Origin: Selaginella tamariscina
Lineage: Eukaryota > Streptophyta > Lycopodiopsida > Selaginellales > Selaginellaceae
Assembly (NCBI GenBank): GCA_003024785.1
Contig: PUQB01000004.1
Coordinates: 558,001 to 622,000, forward strand
DNA: 64,000 nucleotides
Reading direction: 5' to 3'
The position numbers were made by a program, and so were the translations under genes. Positions 1-14,970 of the stretch are shown here, in pieces. Below the pieces are notes generated by a model. That model was given only the letters and a program-made list of their open reading frames with translations. It did not search any database and was not told the DNA's origin. Each line of letters opens with the position of its first letter. Position 1 is the first letter of the stretch.

Positions 1-65
1 GTCTATTACACTTTTACCTACGCACAAACACTACCTCAATGTATGACATATACTTGTATATACAG

Positions 66-3000
66 GCACTTGGATGGCAACCATCTGCTGCGAAAGTTTC
101 CATGCTGCGTTGTGCTGCTTCTTCTGCCTTTCTCGTAGAAAGAATCGCACTTTCACGTTATGCTCATGTAAGTATGACACTATGCTCCAATATATATATA
201 TATTATGTCATATACCTCATGAACGCTGTATCACGTAATCAATATGTTACTATGTATATAGAACATTCAAGCATTATATAGAACTACTTTTTCTTTTAAA
301 ATGCAGGTTCCGATAGGAAATTTCGACACAGATTGGATGTTGTTTACGGCTGATGCATTCTATGCTCGTGTACTTAAAGACAACCAACACGTAAGTTTAC
401 ACATGCACACACGCATACACATACAATACACACATACACGCACACACAACCAACGCGTGAGTTTACACACGCAACAGCCACATGCACAGATACGCACAGC
501 ACGGCATAGCGCATATACATATGTATACATGTAATGTCTTTTTGAATTTTTTAGATTTTGTGGATTTCTGACGATGGTTTACCCGACCTCGGAGGTATTC
601 CACAAGAGGAGCCGAGTTTTGCAGACGAGGTATAAGTTTAACATCCCTACAATAAATATACTAAATAAATACATATCATTTACAAATATCAAATGAACGA
701 TACTTATACCGGTATTCAGGTTCAACAACCGACAGTAAACTATTCGGGTGCATATAGGAGTGTTACAATTGAGCTAAAGGTAACTGTGTATGCGTGTGTT
801 TGTGCGTCTTTGTATTTGTGACCGGATACACACACACACACGTGTGTGTGTGTGTGTACATGATGTGTGCGTATATATATGTATAATATATAGAGAGCTT
901 TTCATACATATAGAATTTATATACATGTTATAGCCGATATAGATGGTTTGTATGTATAAATTACTATATTGCAGCTACATGTATAACAGTATTTATATGT
1001 TAAAGATTTTAATTAACTAATTAATACTTGTCTGCAGATACATCATTTGGCAGTAAATGCATTATTGAAAAGCAGCCAAGTAGACGAAATGGAGGGAGGG
1101 GCTTTGCTAGGATTCGAACTCGACAGCGGCGGGAATATTCGAGGGCAAAGCATCTGGGACGAAACCACGTCATGTGCGACTTCTTTTCGTCTCCTTAAGC
1201 AGATGGTCCATTCATGGGTCTCTGACGCCATGTCATCTGCTAATATTTTTTGCAGACGCGCTTCTGCAAAATCTCTACAGATGGCTTTGCAGGTATCTAT
1301 ATATATGTATGTATGATGTTATAACAACATTCAGACACTCTTTTATACATGTTTAGACTGTTCATAGTCACATACACATGCACTCATAATTAATATATTG
1401 TGTGTGTGTGTGTGTTTATGCGTGTGTGTGTATATATATATAGAGAGAGAGAGAGAGGAGTCGATAATGCGTAATCTTTAATATCTTAGACTAATAAACA
1501 CATTCAACCCCATGTGTATTGTACGCGCGCGCAGAGTACATATATAGCCACAGCTTGTAATTTGTCTTTCTCTGCAGTCCACAGTCGCGGCTACACGATT
1601 CTGCGTTGCATCGACTTTTGTACAAGGTAAACATGTTTTTTCAATTATTATATTGTTGCATTGCACGTTGGTGCATAAGTATAGATGTATGAGTAATACC
1701 TTCTTTGTTATTGTCAGGTTATGAAGAAAATATACGCACTTTTGCTAGCAGAGCTCCGCAAACTTGGTGCCACGATTGTTTTTGGCAGTTTTTCACGTAT
1801 TATTATTGCCACATCCAAAAATAATATTGAAGCAGCTCAAAGTTATTGTGACTATTTGTTGAAAACCCTCCAAACCAGGTGTGTCTCTCTCTCTCTCTCA
1901 CACACACACATATACACATATGTAACACAGATTGTATTTACGATTTTTCGTTTTGCTTTGTTTTGACAGAGAAATGTTTGAGTGGATTGAGCTTGAGCCT
2001 CAACGTTATTGGCATTCTCTCTTATTCATGGACCAGGTAAGTGAAGTTCAAGCTGTTTATCCTATAGGGTTTCATATTTATTTCTACAAACGTTTTGTAT
2101 GTATGTTTACGTGCTCATGTATACATGTGTATACTACATGGCGTGTGTGTATGTGCATGCGCTTGTGTGTTATGCCACCGGAATTTTATCATAGCCAACT
2201 GATGTGCAAATACGATGTGTTGTACATGTATATTTATATATGTAAACGCAGTACAACTATGGTGGAATACAAGCACAAATAGCAGCAGAAGACAGCACAT
2301 CAGAGCAACCTGAGATAGTGTCAAGTTGGAATATTGCGGAGTATTTACCAAAGGCTATACAAGACTACTTCATCGTGTTGGTCTCGGAGTTTATATATCC
2401 CCTGGAAGCACACACAAGAACAAATAGATGCTCGAAACACATCTTCATTTAGCTCTACACCCTCTGTTACACTCTCTGCTGCTAATGACTTGGAGGCTCT
2501 TGAAATAACATATGTTAAAGAACAGGTGCGTAACGTTTTTAATGTATATGTGTGTTATACATCTACATATGTATGCATTTGCATGTGTATTTGATAATTG
2601 TTCCCTTAACCATATGCCCGGAATGGGCGTATGACCTTCATGTTCTCTCATTTAATTACATACATATATATGATGTATAAATCTAGTTAATCTTATAATA
2701 CATATTATCATGCTAGGTATCACATGTACTAAGTTATACTCTGTATACATGTATGTTGTGCATGTGCGTCTACCTGTGTATGTATAGGCATTTACTCTTG
2801 TACTTAAAGATCTCAATTGGCCCATGAGCATGCTCATACCTATTGGTGTTCGTGTGTGTGTGCGTGCGCGCGCGCGCGCGCAGTTTGAATACGAAATGTG
2901 TCTATAAGAAAATACTTCATAAAACAGACACAGAAACATGAGATGATATTATACATGTAAACATCAATATGTACCGATATAATATAGATTCTTTTTCGTG

Positions 3001-4707
3001 CGTTATACACACAAAACTAACACTTCACTAGAGTCCGTGATGTGTGAGTGTGTGTGTGTCCGCGTGCGTGCTTACTTTGCCTAAGAGAAATATGTGTCGA
3101 GGATATACAGACAGTAATTAATTATGCCAAAGTGCTTCCATTATGTATTCTACATAATGCCACTCCTGCGTATAGATTGTATGCTATATAATACATAGTA
3201 AATATTTATATTAGATAGTACGTACGTTAGATGCGGTCCATACGTGTGTGTGTCTGTGTGTGCATGTGTGCTTGCTTATGTATATGTGAAACTCACTCAT
3301 ATGTATAGATTGAATCTTATTTCACGGAGAAGCTTTTGCGAATTGTGCGAGACGTACAACGGCATTTCAAAGCTACAGATGACTGTTCACAGGTATTCTA
3401 AAATTGACCAGTAACAAGCATGGATATATTATATAATATATAAACTACAGGGATAAATATAGATGATGCAATATTTGTTTCATCACTACTTTAATGGTTC
3501 ACTTGATGTACATTTGATACAGGTGTTTCCAAAGCTTGCTGGATCTCATTTAACATTAGGCGATGCGGCTTTAGAGTTCATCAAGTATATATACGCTGTA
3601 TTTTCGCTCGACCAACGTGTACAACATTCAGTTCAAGTATGTCATCGTAGATTATGTACATATACCATGTAATTTGCTTAATAATATTTATGGTTTTATT
3701 TTAATAACTATTTGTATGTATCCAGGTTATGAGGAAAAACCTATTAAGGCTAGTTCATGTGAGGGAGTTTGCCCCAGAGGCGCAGTTTCATGATCCATGT
3801 TTATCTTTCATTCTCCCAAACGTCATCTGCAGGTATTTGATTTTACTATGTACATATCAATGCATTATGTACCTACTTGCCTGTATACATCTTAGTACAT
3901 AATATTCTTTCTTTTATATATCAAAATATGACAGTACACACTATTGTATAATGTATTCTATCCTCGTAACACATGGCAAGGATTATGTGTATGCCATGTT
4001 TATTATTGTTTAGTTCATTGTTTGTTTCTTAAACTAGATTGTATACTTTGTATGTGCTTTGTATATACTATGTGGATTTACATATTATGCTATATATCTT
4101 GGTGCAGTAAGAGTAACATCTATCTTCATCACACAGGCATGTACTCATTTATATCTTATATACTAGGTTAAAGAAGCTCATATGTATGGCATTGATGTTT
4201 CCATATTCATACACATTTGTATGTTACACTTAAACTTTGTATATCACAGACACACACACACACACAGGATGTGCACGTCTTTATATGGTTTATATTAGTG
4301 TGTATATCGTATATGCAAGTGTATTTGGTAAAAAATTTATTTACTTATTTCTTAACTACTATTTAGATTATTGGTATTTAGTTTAGTGTTGTTTCATATT
4401 AGCTAATGTTTATTTTCTGCAGTTATTGCAATGATTGCCGGGACTTAGACTTGTGTAGGGACGCAGCCTTATTGGAGAAAGACTGGAGGTGTATAGTTCC
4501 ACACTGTGGTCAGTCGTATAACATAGAATGGATTGAAAATGCATTACTTCAAATAATTCGACAAAGGGAGCGTCTTTACCACCTTCAAGACCTTATTTGC
4601 TCCAAATGTCGCCAGGTAATCGAATAATATATATGATTCTATGTATTATCATATAATCATATAAAGAAATATGTGTATATAGACATTATAACCTAGCATA
4701 TTGATGC

Positions 4708-4762
<55 letters not shown>

Positions 4763-5315
4763 TGCATGGTAATTCTATGCTATACTCACATACGTATATA
4801 CCCTATTATACAACATTAAAAAACATATATTCATGTACTTAATTGTGTGTATAGTTTTATACACCATGATTTCCAGAACATGTCTATTTCACTTTTACTG
4901 TAGAGTACTAGTATTCTTTGCTATGGTTGTACACTTTTATAAATATATTTTTTATAACATAATCTCCAGCAATTATGGAAAAGACTACGTATTATCTAAT
5001 GAGTATAGTGTAGAATATATTATATAATACATACTATACAAGTTTATTTTCTAGTAACTAGATATTATGTGTATATGATGTATTTTTTTATATAGCTATA
5101 TGTACAACATATATTATGAAATTGCACTGTTCCTGTTTGTACAGATTAAGGCTGCACATGTTGCTGAACAATGTGGCTGTGGAGGGACGTACGAGTGTGT
5201 AGAAAAGCCTTCAGAGTTCATAAGCAGAACAAAAGTCTTTTTGAACATCGCCACATATTACGAGTTTAACTTGTTAAAGGAATGTGCTACATGGATACTT
5301 GGTAGCCAAAAATAA
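66..5315 (+). CDS. POL2: DNA polymerase epsilon catalytic subunit A, C-terminal part (5' end outside window)
   Basis: Leading-strand replicative polymerase, catalytic subunit of Pol epsilon, acting in the nucleus. Only the C-terminal half (non-catalytic exo/pol module and zinc-binding tail, about 597 residues) lies here. Exons by splice sites and phase: 66-167, 307-390, 555-629, 720-779, 1038-1292, 1578-1626, 1718-1878, 1970-2036, 2252-2525, 3309-3392, 3523-3636, 3726-3832, 4423-4615, 5145-5315 (TAA). Recognisable stretches are [30 protein letters not shown] and [15 protein letters not shown]. The tail has two Cys clusters: CNDC, LCRD and CIVPHC near 4430-4510, then CSKC with CGCGG near 4600-5190; in this family the tail binds the B subunit. 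Two one-base insertions break the frame, in a T run at 1246-1251 and a C run at 2399-2402; removing one base at each restores the conserved protein. Most introns carry CA/GT/TA microsatellites. Confidence 0.9.
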
Positions 5316-6200
5316 GGTATGCACATGAAGTATATATATATATATGTGTATCCCTTTCAAAAACATATGTGAATGTATGTATGTCTATATAAACATACAT
5401 TTGTGCCTGTATAAACTGTCTATGTTTCTTGTGTATGTATGTGTGTGTGTGTGTGTGTGACTGAATGTTTTGACGTTAAGCACTTTCAGCCAACAATAGG
5501 AATTATATATATGTTCTATAGATGTGGAATTATATATATGTTCTATAGATGTGTGTATGAGAGAGACACAGCTGTATGCAATTGGATATTGTTAACTAAC
5601 AAGTGATTTGTATTGCCAGGGTGGAAATATATACAAAAGAAACGGATACACAATTTTGATGTATATTATACCCTTATTCATTTTTCCCTGTAAGTATATT
5701 ATTAAGTTTGAAAGTGTATATAATGAAAAGAAAATAATCTATTTTATTCCCACAAACTCTGTTCATGTTATACAGTCCCTTGTCATTATGACACACATGC
5801 ACTAAATTACATATTTTTCTCCCTTTCCGGTTCAAAATAAATCATTGACGGTGTTTTGAGCGGACCTGTTTAATTAATACACATGTCCGCTGTTGGTGGG
5901 GGTTTAATTATTTAATAATAGTTTGTACCATTAACATTTGCTTTAATGTTTCTAGTAGTTAAGAAATAAGTAAATTATTATTACTATGTTAGTGGGTTTA
6001 CTATGCACACTTCTATTTATTGAGTCCAAGTAATTAAAACACATAATAATGTATCGATTATCAAATTGTGACATAGGAAATATCTTCATCATCATTTCAT
6101 AAGCTACCAACTCAAATGAACAAGAAACTTGAATTGGCTTTAGGGCTGCAGCAGAAGGAAGTGTGAATATGTTATGTTGTTAACACTTTGGACATATATG
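5316..6200. other. Intergenic, AT-rich, 3' flank of POL2
   Basis: No convincing gene. Contains a GT run near 5435-5458 and a short repeated segment (about 5501-5550, two copies of a TATATATG/TTCTATAG motif). The POL2 3' UTR and polyadenylation site should lie at the left end, but I cannot place them. Confidence 0.5.
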
Positions 6201-6229
6201 AATGTATTCATGTAAATCTTGCCGCAATT

Positions 6230-9200
6230 GGGATCAATACAAGTGCTGTCGAATCTTCTTAAGGCATTGTTGGAATCCCATGTGTTCGGACATTGGGTTG
6301 TCATGAAAGAATTGTAACCAGGAGTTAATGTAAATCAATGGTGCCACCACACGACACTCGGAACCATCTCCAACAAACATAAGCATGTTATCCATCAATT
6401 TAAAAGACCATACTTATGTACAAAAGTTAAAATCCTTGTAGGGTACATCACCACTCAAGACTTCACACAACCTCTTGATCCACAGCTCTGCCTTATGGGC
6501 CTCCACAATGTCTTCTCGCCTAGGAAGGACACAATTGGGGAGGGCATCTGGTAACAATGCCACAATGTCGTCACCACCACAGGAGCTAAGATAACATGTC
6601 CATGTCCGTCATGCTAGATCCTAACCGATAAACAACTCGAAATCAATACCCTTGCAGAATTAAAGTCCAACATGCAAGTTATCCTGTCACATCCCTCCTC
6701 TTAATGATCAAGTTGACTGTAGCATGATCAATTTTCAACAATGTGTCGAAGCCATGTAAATATGCATGGAACTTCTGAAAGGGCCATACAACTATCAAGA
6801 ATTTCTTGTCTGTGGTGGAATAGTTTTTCTCTACATCATTAAGGCTCTAGCTTGCATAAGCGATCAAGTATCGTTGACCATCGGGAGTCTTCTGCAATAG
6901 ATCTGCTCCCAACCCGACATTTGAAGCATCGGTCCAAAAAATAAAGAATTTATTGAAGTTTGGATACCACAACAAAGGTGGAGATCCTAGTAGCACCACA
7001 CTTCTTGGACCACAGGAACCAAGGTCCTTATTTTAACAATCCTCGCAATGGGGCTGTCAAATCTAAGAACCACAAAACAAACCTCGCTAGGTATGTCGCC
7101 TTCCCCAAAAAATGTTGCAACTCAACCATTAACTCAAGAGCAGAAAATTCTTGTACAGCTAGGGTCTTCTCGAGATCCGCCTTCACACCATGATGATGAA
7201 TCCTAGGTACTTCAGGGAGGTACATTTAAACTTGCACTTCTGTTCTTTCAACTTTAGCCCATATTGCACCAATCATTATAGGACCCATTCTAACTGCTGA
7301 AGGTGCTCTTCCCACATAACAGAATGAATCAAAAAGTCATCAATATACGCACGTGCAAATTCTTCAAAGCCCTCCAATAGTTCGTCCATTATCCACTAGA
7401 AGGTTGTTGGGGCCCCAACCAATCCAAATGGCATAACAGTAAATTCGTACATGGTTGTTGTCTTTGCTATGTCTTCAAGAGCCATAGGGATCTGCCAATA
7501 GCCGGAAGCCATGTCAAGGATGGTGAAGTACCAATTATTCCCCAATGCGTCAACCAAATCATCCACCCTCAGTAGTGAATACAAATATGGAACAGAAACA
7601 TCATTCAATGGCCGGAAGTCAATAGTGAAACGTGTAGTCCCATCTGGCTTCGGAACTAGGTGTGGTTCTACTGCCCACAGACTTCAAGACTTACGTATCA
7701 CCTTCAACTCCAGCATCTCCCTCACACAACGATTTAGGATATTCTTCTCCTTCAGAGAACCTTGCCTGAGCCCCATCCGGCAAGTTGTACCAGTTGGAAT
7801 GTGATGTCAAGTAGTCAATAGGGGATTCACAACTCCTATAATAGGTTTGAATAGGTTCAGATACCTCACCAATAAGTCCTTGATGTCCTTGGCTCATTGG
7901 CTCTTCCTTAGGCGCCACAACGCTCTGCAATGTTGTCGCCATGCCATGCGGTGCATGTCATGTAGTGTGCAATGGAGGACATCCTAGGATAGACAATTTG
8001 CATGTCTCAAAATCACATCTTGCCTTAATCGCACGGAGCCAATTGCATCCAAGATGATGCCATGGACTTGGCTTGGCATCACCCGCAACGAAAGTATATT
8101 CCTAACACCACATGCATGTGTGTAATTCGATGTGATTGAGCAAAGGACTTCTTATCAGCAAATACTACATTCAAAGTTCACTCGGCAGATAATGTGTGCA
8201 AGTGCAGGGACTCAGCTACCGATTGATTGATGGAAGGTGTACCAAATCCGGAGTCCACTAGGAGCGAAACAAGAGTTCCTTCTACCATGCTTGAGAACAC
8301 AAACATAAAACGCTCGGTGTTCAGCAACTCAATTGAGACCCCTATGCCCGCACAAGCATGGAAGAACAAGGTGCTCCGGAGAAGTGTTGACTATGCGCAT
8401 GAGTCAGATTCTTTAAAGGTAATGCAATGTGCCTAGTGCATGGGTCCTTTAACACCCCATGCACTAATCCCCGTTTTCCAATTATGGAAGCATCTCAACT
8501 TCTTCTGCAGTCTCAATGGCGGCTACTTAATGTCAATTTGCACACGCTCTTGCAACATGTCCCCAACCTCGGCGCTCATAGCACTGAATGTTCCGCCCAT
8601 GACCACGACCACACAGACCAGCAAATTGGCCTCGACCCCTCATGTGGCATAAGGACTTGTCCTCCATCTAGACAGCACCCACTTCCATTGGAACAGGATC
8701 GAATGTCGAAGAAGTTCCAGGAACAGGTGTTGGTACAAGATACACACGTTGTGCTACTCCCAACAAGTTCTCAAATTATTGTGCAATCCTTAAAGCCTCC
8801 TCTATAGTCGAGGGACCAAATCCCTTCACCAAGCTAGCCAAATCAGGGTGAGTTGGCCACAACAAGCCCAACCATATACATTATGTCATGCTCAAATCCG
8901 CAGGATTGACCAAGTTTTGGAACTTGATCCCAACTCGCTAAATGATCTCTCCTGACACTTGCTTCAAGTCATGGAGCTCACGAAAAGCCATAGCGAAATC
9001 CTAGGTACCAAAGCCTACTTGAATCGCTGGGACAAGATGTTTGAATCTTACCGATCAAGAATGAGAACACCATTGTACCATTGCAAAGCAAGTCCTTGCA
9101 GACACATTGGGAACTCTCACAACCATTGGGATTCAGACCATCCATGGTAATCAAACAATTCCATGAAAGTGTTCCCACCAATGGTACATGTCCGCTCTAA

Positions 9201-9400
9201 CCTCCCCCTTGAAGAACTCTAGACGAACACATGGATTTGAACCCAAAAGATGTGGATTGACACTCTGCTACATACCTTGGTGAATTTCCTGTAGGAGAGT
9301 GGTCTGATTCACCACACTTAATTGCAATGTATCACCTTTCTTCATTCGCCATCATGAATAATAACAACAAGGGGAGGGGAGACAGAGAAGAACATAAAAA
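6230..9400 (-). mobile_element. Decayed Ty3/gypsy retrotransposon (element A)
   Basis: Reverse-strand remains of an LTR retrotransposon polyprotein broken by many stops and frameshifts. From 5' to 3' on the minus strand: gag-like fragments around 9181-8600; an aspartic protease fragment with LVDSGFGTPSINQS near 8240-8300; reverse transcriptase with NWYFTILDMASGYWQIPM and VMPFGLVGAPTTF at 7608-7396; the RT/RNase H connection with LQHFLGKATYLARFV at 7225-7028; then degraded RNase H. The piece at about 6520-6420 resembles the RNase H/integrase spacer of the other two elements, and I found no integrase core. I could not find a matching pair of LTRs, so the ends are approximate. It cannot encode a working polyprotein. 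Confidence 0.85.
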
Positions 9401-12400
9401 GCTAAGCCTTCAAAGGACTACCTAACTTTTTCACCAATGAGAAAAGTGTGAATACCAAATATGATTCGATTAGGTCTGCCTCATACAAGACATTTATACT
9501 AAGTGTCCATGCCAAAATTAGCGCATTTGGTAAAGTAAATCTTGGCGCCCAAATTAGTGTACATGGATCCTAATGCCATGTGGCGCCTCCATGGCGGAGT
9601 CTACATGGTATATATACTACGTATATACCATGGAACCTTACACCTTAATCTAGTTGTTATTCTTAATTGATGAATTTATTCCTAAGTGGATTCTTAACAT
9701 AATTATTATCTTTTTGAACTTTTATGCAATTTAATGATCCTTAATTCTTAACTTTATGAATTTATTAAGTTATACCATTAACCTCTTAAGTTTATGCATG
9801 CTTAAATTTAACTATTTTTACCTATTAGTTTTAGCCTCTCTTAATCTAATTGTTATCTTTATATAGCCAAACCTTTGTTATTTAAGTTTACCCTTAACTT
9901 AATTGATATCATTAAATTTATTCTTAAGCACCTATATATGCATATACATATTGAATAAATTTGTTATATAAAATATTAATTGTCGAATGAGATCATATGA
10001 ATTTAAGATTTAAGATGGTTATCGAATTAGGTTACATGGGTTTAAAATTTATGATGATTGTTAATGAATATTAATTACACATATTTAAGATTTAGTATAG
10101 CCATTAAATAGAATTTAGAATGGCAATTAATGGGGCGTTAATGAAACACATACACACAAACACACACCCATTGAATAAACTTATCATATAAGATTATTTT
10201 ATTTGAACTACATGAATACCAATCATATTTGGTATATTGCATAAAGTTTAATTTATAATATTCATTAAGTATTCAAATCACTTGTGTAATAAGTTAATTA
10301 TTAACTTAAGTTTGATAAACCTTGAAAAGTGTATCAATAATAAATTATCATTATATATTTTGTAAGGGTCTGATGTTGTAAATGATTATTGACAAACTTA
10401 AGCTTAATTAAGATGTTTAATAAATATTATAAAGTAAGACAGTATTTAAATGTTCAATTTACATTTTAGTATTGTCACATATGATAAACCTTAATAATGA
10501 CCCTAACTAAGTAATTATAAATCCAATGCTTTAATTAAAAACATATAAATTGAGTTATAAATACATGTTACATATACAAATCTTAAATATTGAAATTATA
10601 ATTAATGTATCTAAAGAAATATGCATTAAATGCTTGATTCCATTGTTATATCAAATCATCAGTTATATACATGTATAATATAGAAAGGTGCTAACTCATA
10701 ATTTAAAAGTATCTGATAAGTGTTATGACATGACATCATTAAACAAAAATAAACATTATAATACTTGCATTTCAAAATGCACCAATTTCTTTATCTTTAC
10801 TTAATAAGTGATTTAAAGGCTACAATGATATATTGATTATCTTGAGAAAATATGTAGAAATAATCTTCTTAGAGCAATTGTAATTAATTCAAAAAAGTGA
10901 GAAATATTAATATACTTAAACATGTTTGACCCAAAAATAATTGATAAAGTTTTTTTTAATATACATTGATGACCCCAATACCCCCACAAGAAAAGAGTTC
11001 TGATATACCCATGGAACATAAACAAATGATACTTTAAAATACAATTAGGTGTTATAGAGTTCAATAATATTATTTGTTGCACCCATACTTTACCAACTCC
11101 GTGCAATTACCATAAACTCAAGACTTTTTTCACCTTAAGTTAGTGGGTCCCTTTCTTACAACCTCAAACTAGACTTTTGACTTTCTTTTCTTGTTCATTG
11201 TGTCACTACCTTTCACTTTTGTTTAATAATCTGTTAGTGTCAACATGTAAATATAGTATCCAAGTTAGTCTAAAAATAACAAACATTATTTCTACATAAG
11301 GTATGGGGTCCATCATGCTTTTCTATATGAAGTTATGGCAACTAATCTTCTATGGGTATCACCATTAACCTAATAATCCATAGGACTCACTAGTGGATCC
11401 ACAAGCCTAATTCACACAAGGCCTATAGACTTGAGTCAATGCTCACGTTGTCCCTCTTGAGGGTGGGAGACTTGATCTTCTTTGGGTATTACCATTAACC
11501 TAATAACCCATAGAACCCACCAATAGATTTCACCAACCGCCTGCGAGCCTAGCTCACACAAGGCCTATTGGCATGAGCCAATGCTCACGTCATCCCTCTT
11601 GAGGGTGGCACCCAAGTCTACCACTTAATGTGGGAATGACTTTTGAGCCAAGACTTGAGTAACCCCCAAGGAGTATGCACATGGGCCATGCTAAACATGG
11701 ACACAAGGACAAGCTTGGTTGCAGACTTGGGTATCTTCCTTGGATATGAATTGCTTGCCTGAGCAAGCTCTATAAATTAAGTTAGGCTCAAAAAACTACC
11801 TATTCAGGACAAGCAGATTGGTCATGTCAAGCATGAGATGAGGCCAGACCTCATTAAAAACCTTCCTTGGATAAAATATTCGCATAAGTGCTTGGCCAAA
11901 CGAGGCTCTTTGATGAACAACATCCAAGAGCAAGCGCGAGAACATGTTCAAGTTCCATGTGTGGTTGTCAACCTACACATGGTGAGGCCTATAAAGTGAT
12001 GTGGTCAACCAAGAGCTCAAGAGCACTTGGATCAAGCCTAAAGGTCCGCTAAAATAGCCTTGAACTAGTAAAGTTGTCAATTTCTCGAGTATACTTTCAT
12101 TAACTAGTACCTTACTTTTTATACTTCGTCAAATTTCACAATGTCTTAAATACTTCAATATAAAAATTCTTTACATGGTGGTCTATTTTTTTATTCAACT
12201 ATTTATTTATGGCATAATAAGGGCACCTTATCTATTGGCCTTTTTGGGGGGTACCAACCATCTTTCTAACCACTTTTCCTATATTAGGGTTAGGGTTGCA
12301 TGAACTATCTTTTCTCAAGAGTTGATCCATTAACCTTAATTCATAACTTGCTGAGGGTTGGTCCATAAACCCTAATAGCTAGTCCAAGGTTTGAGAGGTG

Positions 12401-14900
12401 TAACATTATGGCAACTGAGGTTTAAAATAAATAAAAGACTTTAAAGTCATCTTATAAATGCATTATTCATGACTCACTTTTTGTGTAATTCGTAACATTT
12501 TTAAAGATGATAAATTAACATCAAACATTTGAGGAGGTTACACCAATCAATTAAACTTTCACAAGTGATACTTCAAAAAAGCATCAACATTAGTCTTTAT
12601 TCATCATAATTGATGTATCATTTTCAAATTGTAAGATTGACATAATTCACCATGTTTTTATATTTCAATAAAGAAATTAATAGAACATGATTACACTTCT
12701 CACTCAAATATAAATAAACATGAAGATGTTTAAAATCTCAAATAATAATAAAGCATTTCGTATAGTGATTAAAAAGTTTCACTTGACTAGTTCAAGTATT
12801 TACATAATAAAGCCACTAAATGTTAAATTGAAGGATCAACTATTAACCTACTAACACTTTTATGTCCATTATAAATACATATGGGTGAACCAACTCTCTA
12901 AGACGAGCCATTCAATCTAATAAATGACTAATCAACCATCCTAAATGTTAAACCTTGTTAAGAAAATGTTGAACTTCTTAAATTGTATGAACACAAACAA
13001 ACTTTCAAACTACATACAATTTTACAGATCTACCTACAAATGTTTATGAAAAATAGATATCCTAGATAAGTAGTGTTTGTTAAACCGAACATATACTTTT
13101 TAAGTTCCAATCACAAACCAACTTCTTATAATTAATTAAAAATTTATTGCACATTGCAAAGTTAATCCTTTTACAAAGTAACTTTATAAATCAAAACATC
13201 ATTTAACATATTAACAAGAAAACTTATTCACCGTGCATTAGAAAGTGGCTGAAGCCGACATTAATATAAACAACATGATCATAAAGATTAAAAAGTGTAT
13301 AAAATATATATTTTTTATTAATCATCCAATTTGATGACTCAAACGAAGTGTTGGGAAGTAGATAAACATTTTGAATTATAATAATCTATATAAAATCATA
13401 AGGATTTGTCATGCTTAAGCATCAAATGTAGTTCACATGTTTATAAACTCTGTGATAAATAACATTAATTATATCAATAACAACACTCTACATTATTAAC
13501 TCTTTTAGTGATTGTTTCCAAATTGAAGACATTGAATTTATTACTTTATATATAGTGTTAAGTTTTCATACATATTCTTTAAAACAAATCAAACTTAAGC
13601 AAATCTTAATGATATTCAATAAATAATGCATGGTACTCTAATGATGTATTGGATACTTGAACACAAACACTATCCAAGATTAGAACTAATAATGTAATAC
13701 GTATGAGGTAAACAATATTAAATTTTTTTTAGAATCACAAGAAAACTATGGAAAATATAATATTAAAGAAGTAATTAAAAAATCAAAAATCTTCTGAATT
13801 GCTACAATTAATTATAACATAAAATAATGTTAACAACTTGTAAAGTAAGATGTATAAGCCATTATTGACACATGTTCAAAACAATGTTTGTGTAATTATT
13901 TGTTTTCCACAATATATGTGATGGTTATAATCTAAAGAAATATCACATCTATATTCTAAGGCTTATTATACTTAATAATGGCCTTGATATGTTAACCTAC
14001 GTTATACTAATTGAATTTATTACAATTTTATTGATTTTTATTTTTTTTTTCACAAGAAGAAACATGAGTAAGAGCTAAAATTTATAAGGGTGATTTTAAA
14101 AAAAAATTGTTGTATTAGCACATATTTTATAACATTCACTTAAATTAAAACATTTTAAAATAAAAAAATAAGCAATTCAAGGAGACCTTGACCATTATTA
14201 AGTACCAATTTAAATCTTGAATTAATGTGAAAACATTCTTTAATATTATAAAATGGAGAATATAAATGAATTTAATCAATTTAGTTTATAAGATTAGTGA
14301 TAACATATTGAGTTTGATTAATTCAAATATTAATATACATCCCTTAAAACAAACCACTAAATACGATGCTAAATCACAAGATAAACTTATTATCTTAAAT
14401 TGTATAAAATTATTAAAACATCTAATGAATTTTCAACACAAGCAACCACTTGAAATAATTAAATAAATAAATGTTATTATATTAATTTTATAATGCTAGT
14501 CTATTATATCTATTAAACATGTTAAAGTGAATATTTATTATATTACCTATAATAATAAATAATCACATTAAAATGATTTAATAGTTTCATTTCCTCTTTA
14601 ATTTATAAAAGATAAAGTGAAAAACAAAGATGAACAGGAAATTGTCATTTATAAAATAATTCAAAAACTAAAAGATGAGTCGTTAAGAAAACTAAAGAAA
14701 AGTAATAAATCGAAAAGAAAACAGAAAGATAAGTGTGCACCTCAACACCTTTGCCAATTAATGAAAGTAATGAAAGCATATATAATCAAAAGATTTGACA
14801 TATATCACCAGTGTGGTTAAAACAAGATCCTATGCAAGTGTCGTTGAAACAATAGTATAATGTGGATATTCTCATGACATATATAAATGGTACAGGCTCT
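9401..14900. other. Long AT-rich intergenic region without a supported gene
   Basis: About 5.5 kb of AT-rich DNA. Short open frames such as those at 14266-14466 and 14617-14820 are low-complexity Lys/Asn/Ile-rich and show no domain or splice context. The less AT-rich part, about 11100-12400, contains a tandem repeat and other decayed sequence that could be old transposon, but nothing codes recognisably. Confidence 0.6.
11345..11608. repeat. Two-copy tandem repeat, period about 130 bp
   Basis: Copy 1 starts at 11345 (ATCTTCTATGGGTAT) and copy 2 at 11475 (ATCTTCTTTGGGTAT). Both continue with ACCATTAACCTAATAA, a shared CACACAAGGCCTAT block and a shared CCCTCTTGAGGGTGG end. The copies differ by scattered substitutions and small indels. 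No coding potential is evident; this may be a satellite-like or transposon-internal duplication. Confidence 0.85.
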
Positions 14901-14970
14901 TCTTTGAATGGTGAGCAGAGAAGTACGCAGATGTCTTTCTCCGTTGTACACAGAACATAATCCCAGACTT

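Noticed and set aside
14266..14820. Two Lys/Asn-rich open frames in AT-rich DNA
   Set aside because: Low-complexity composition, no splice context, no domain; expected by chance at this AT content.
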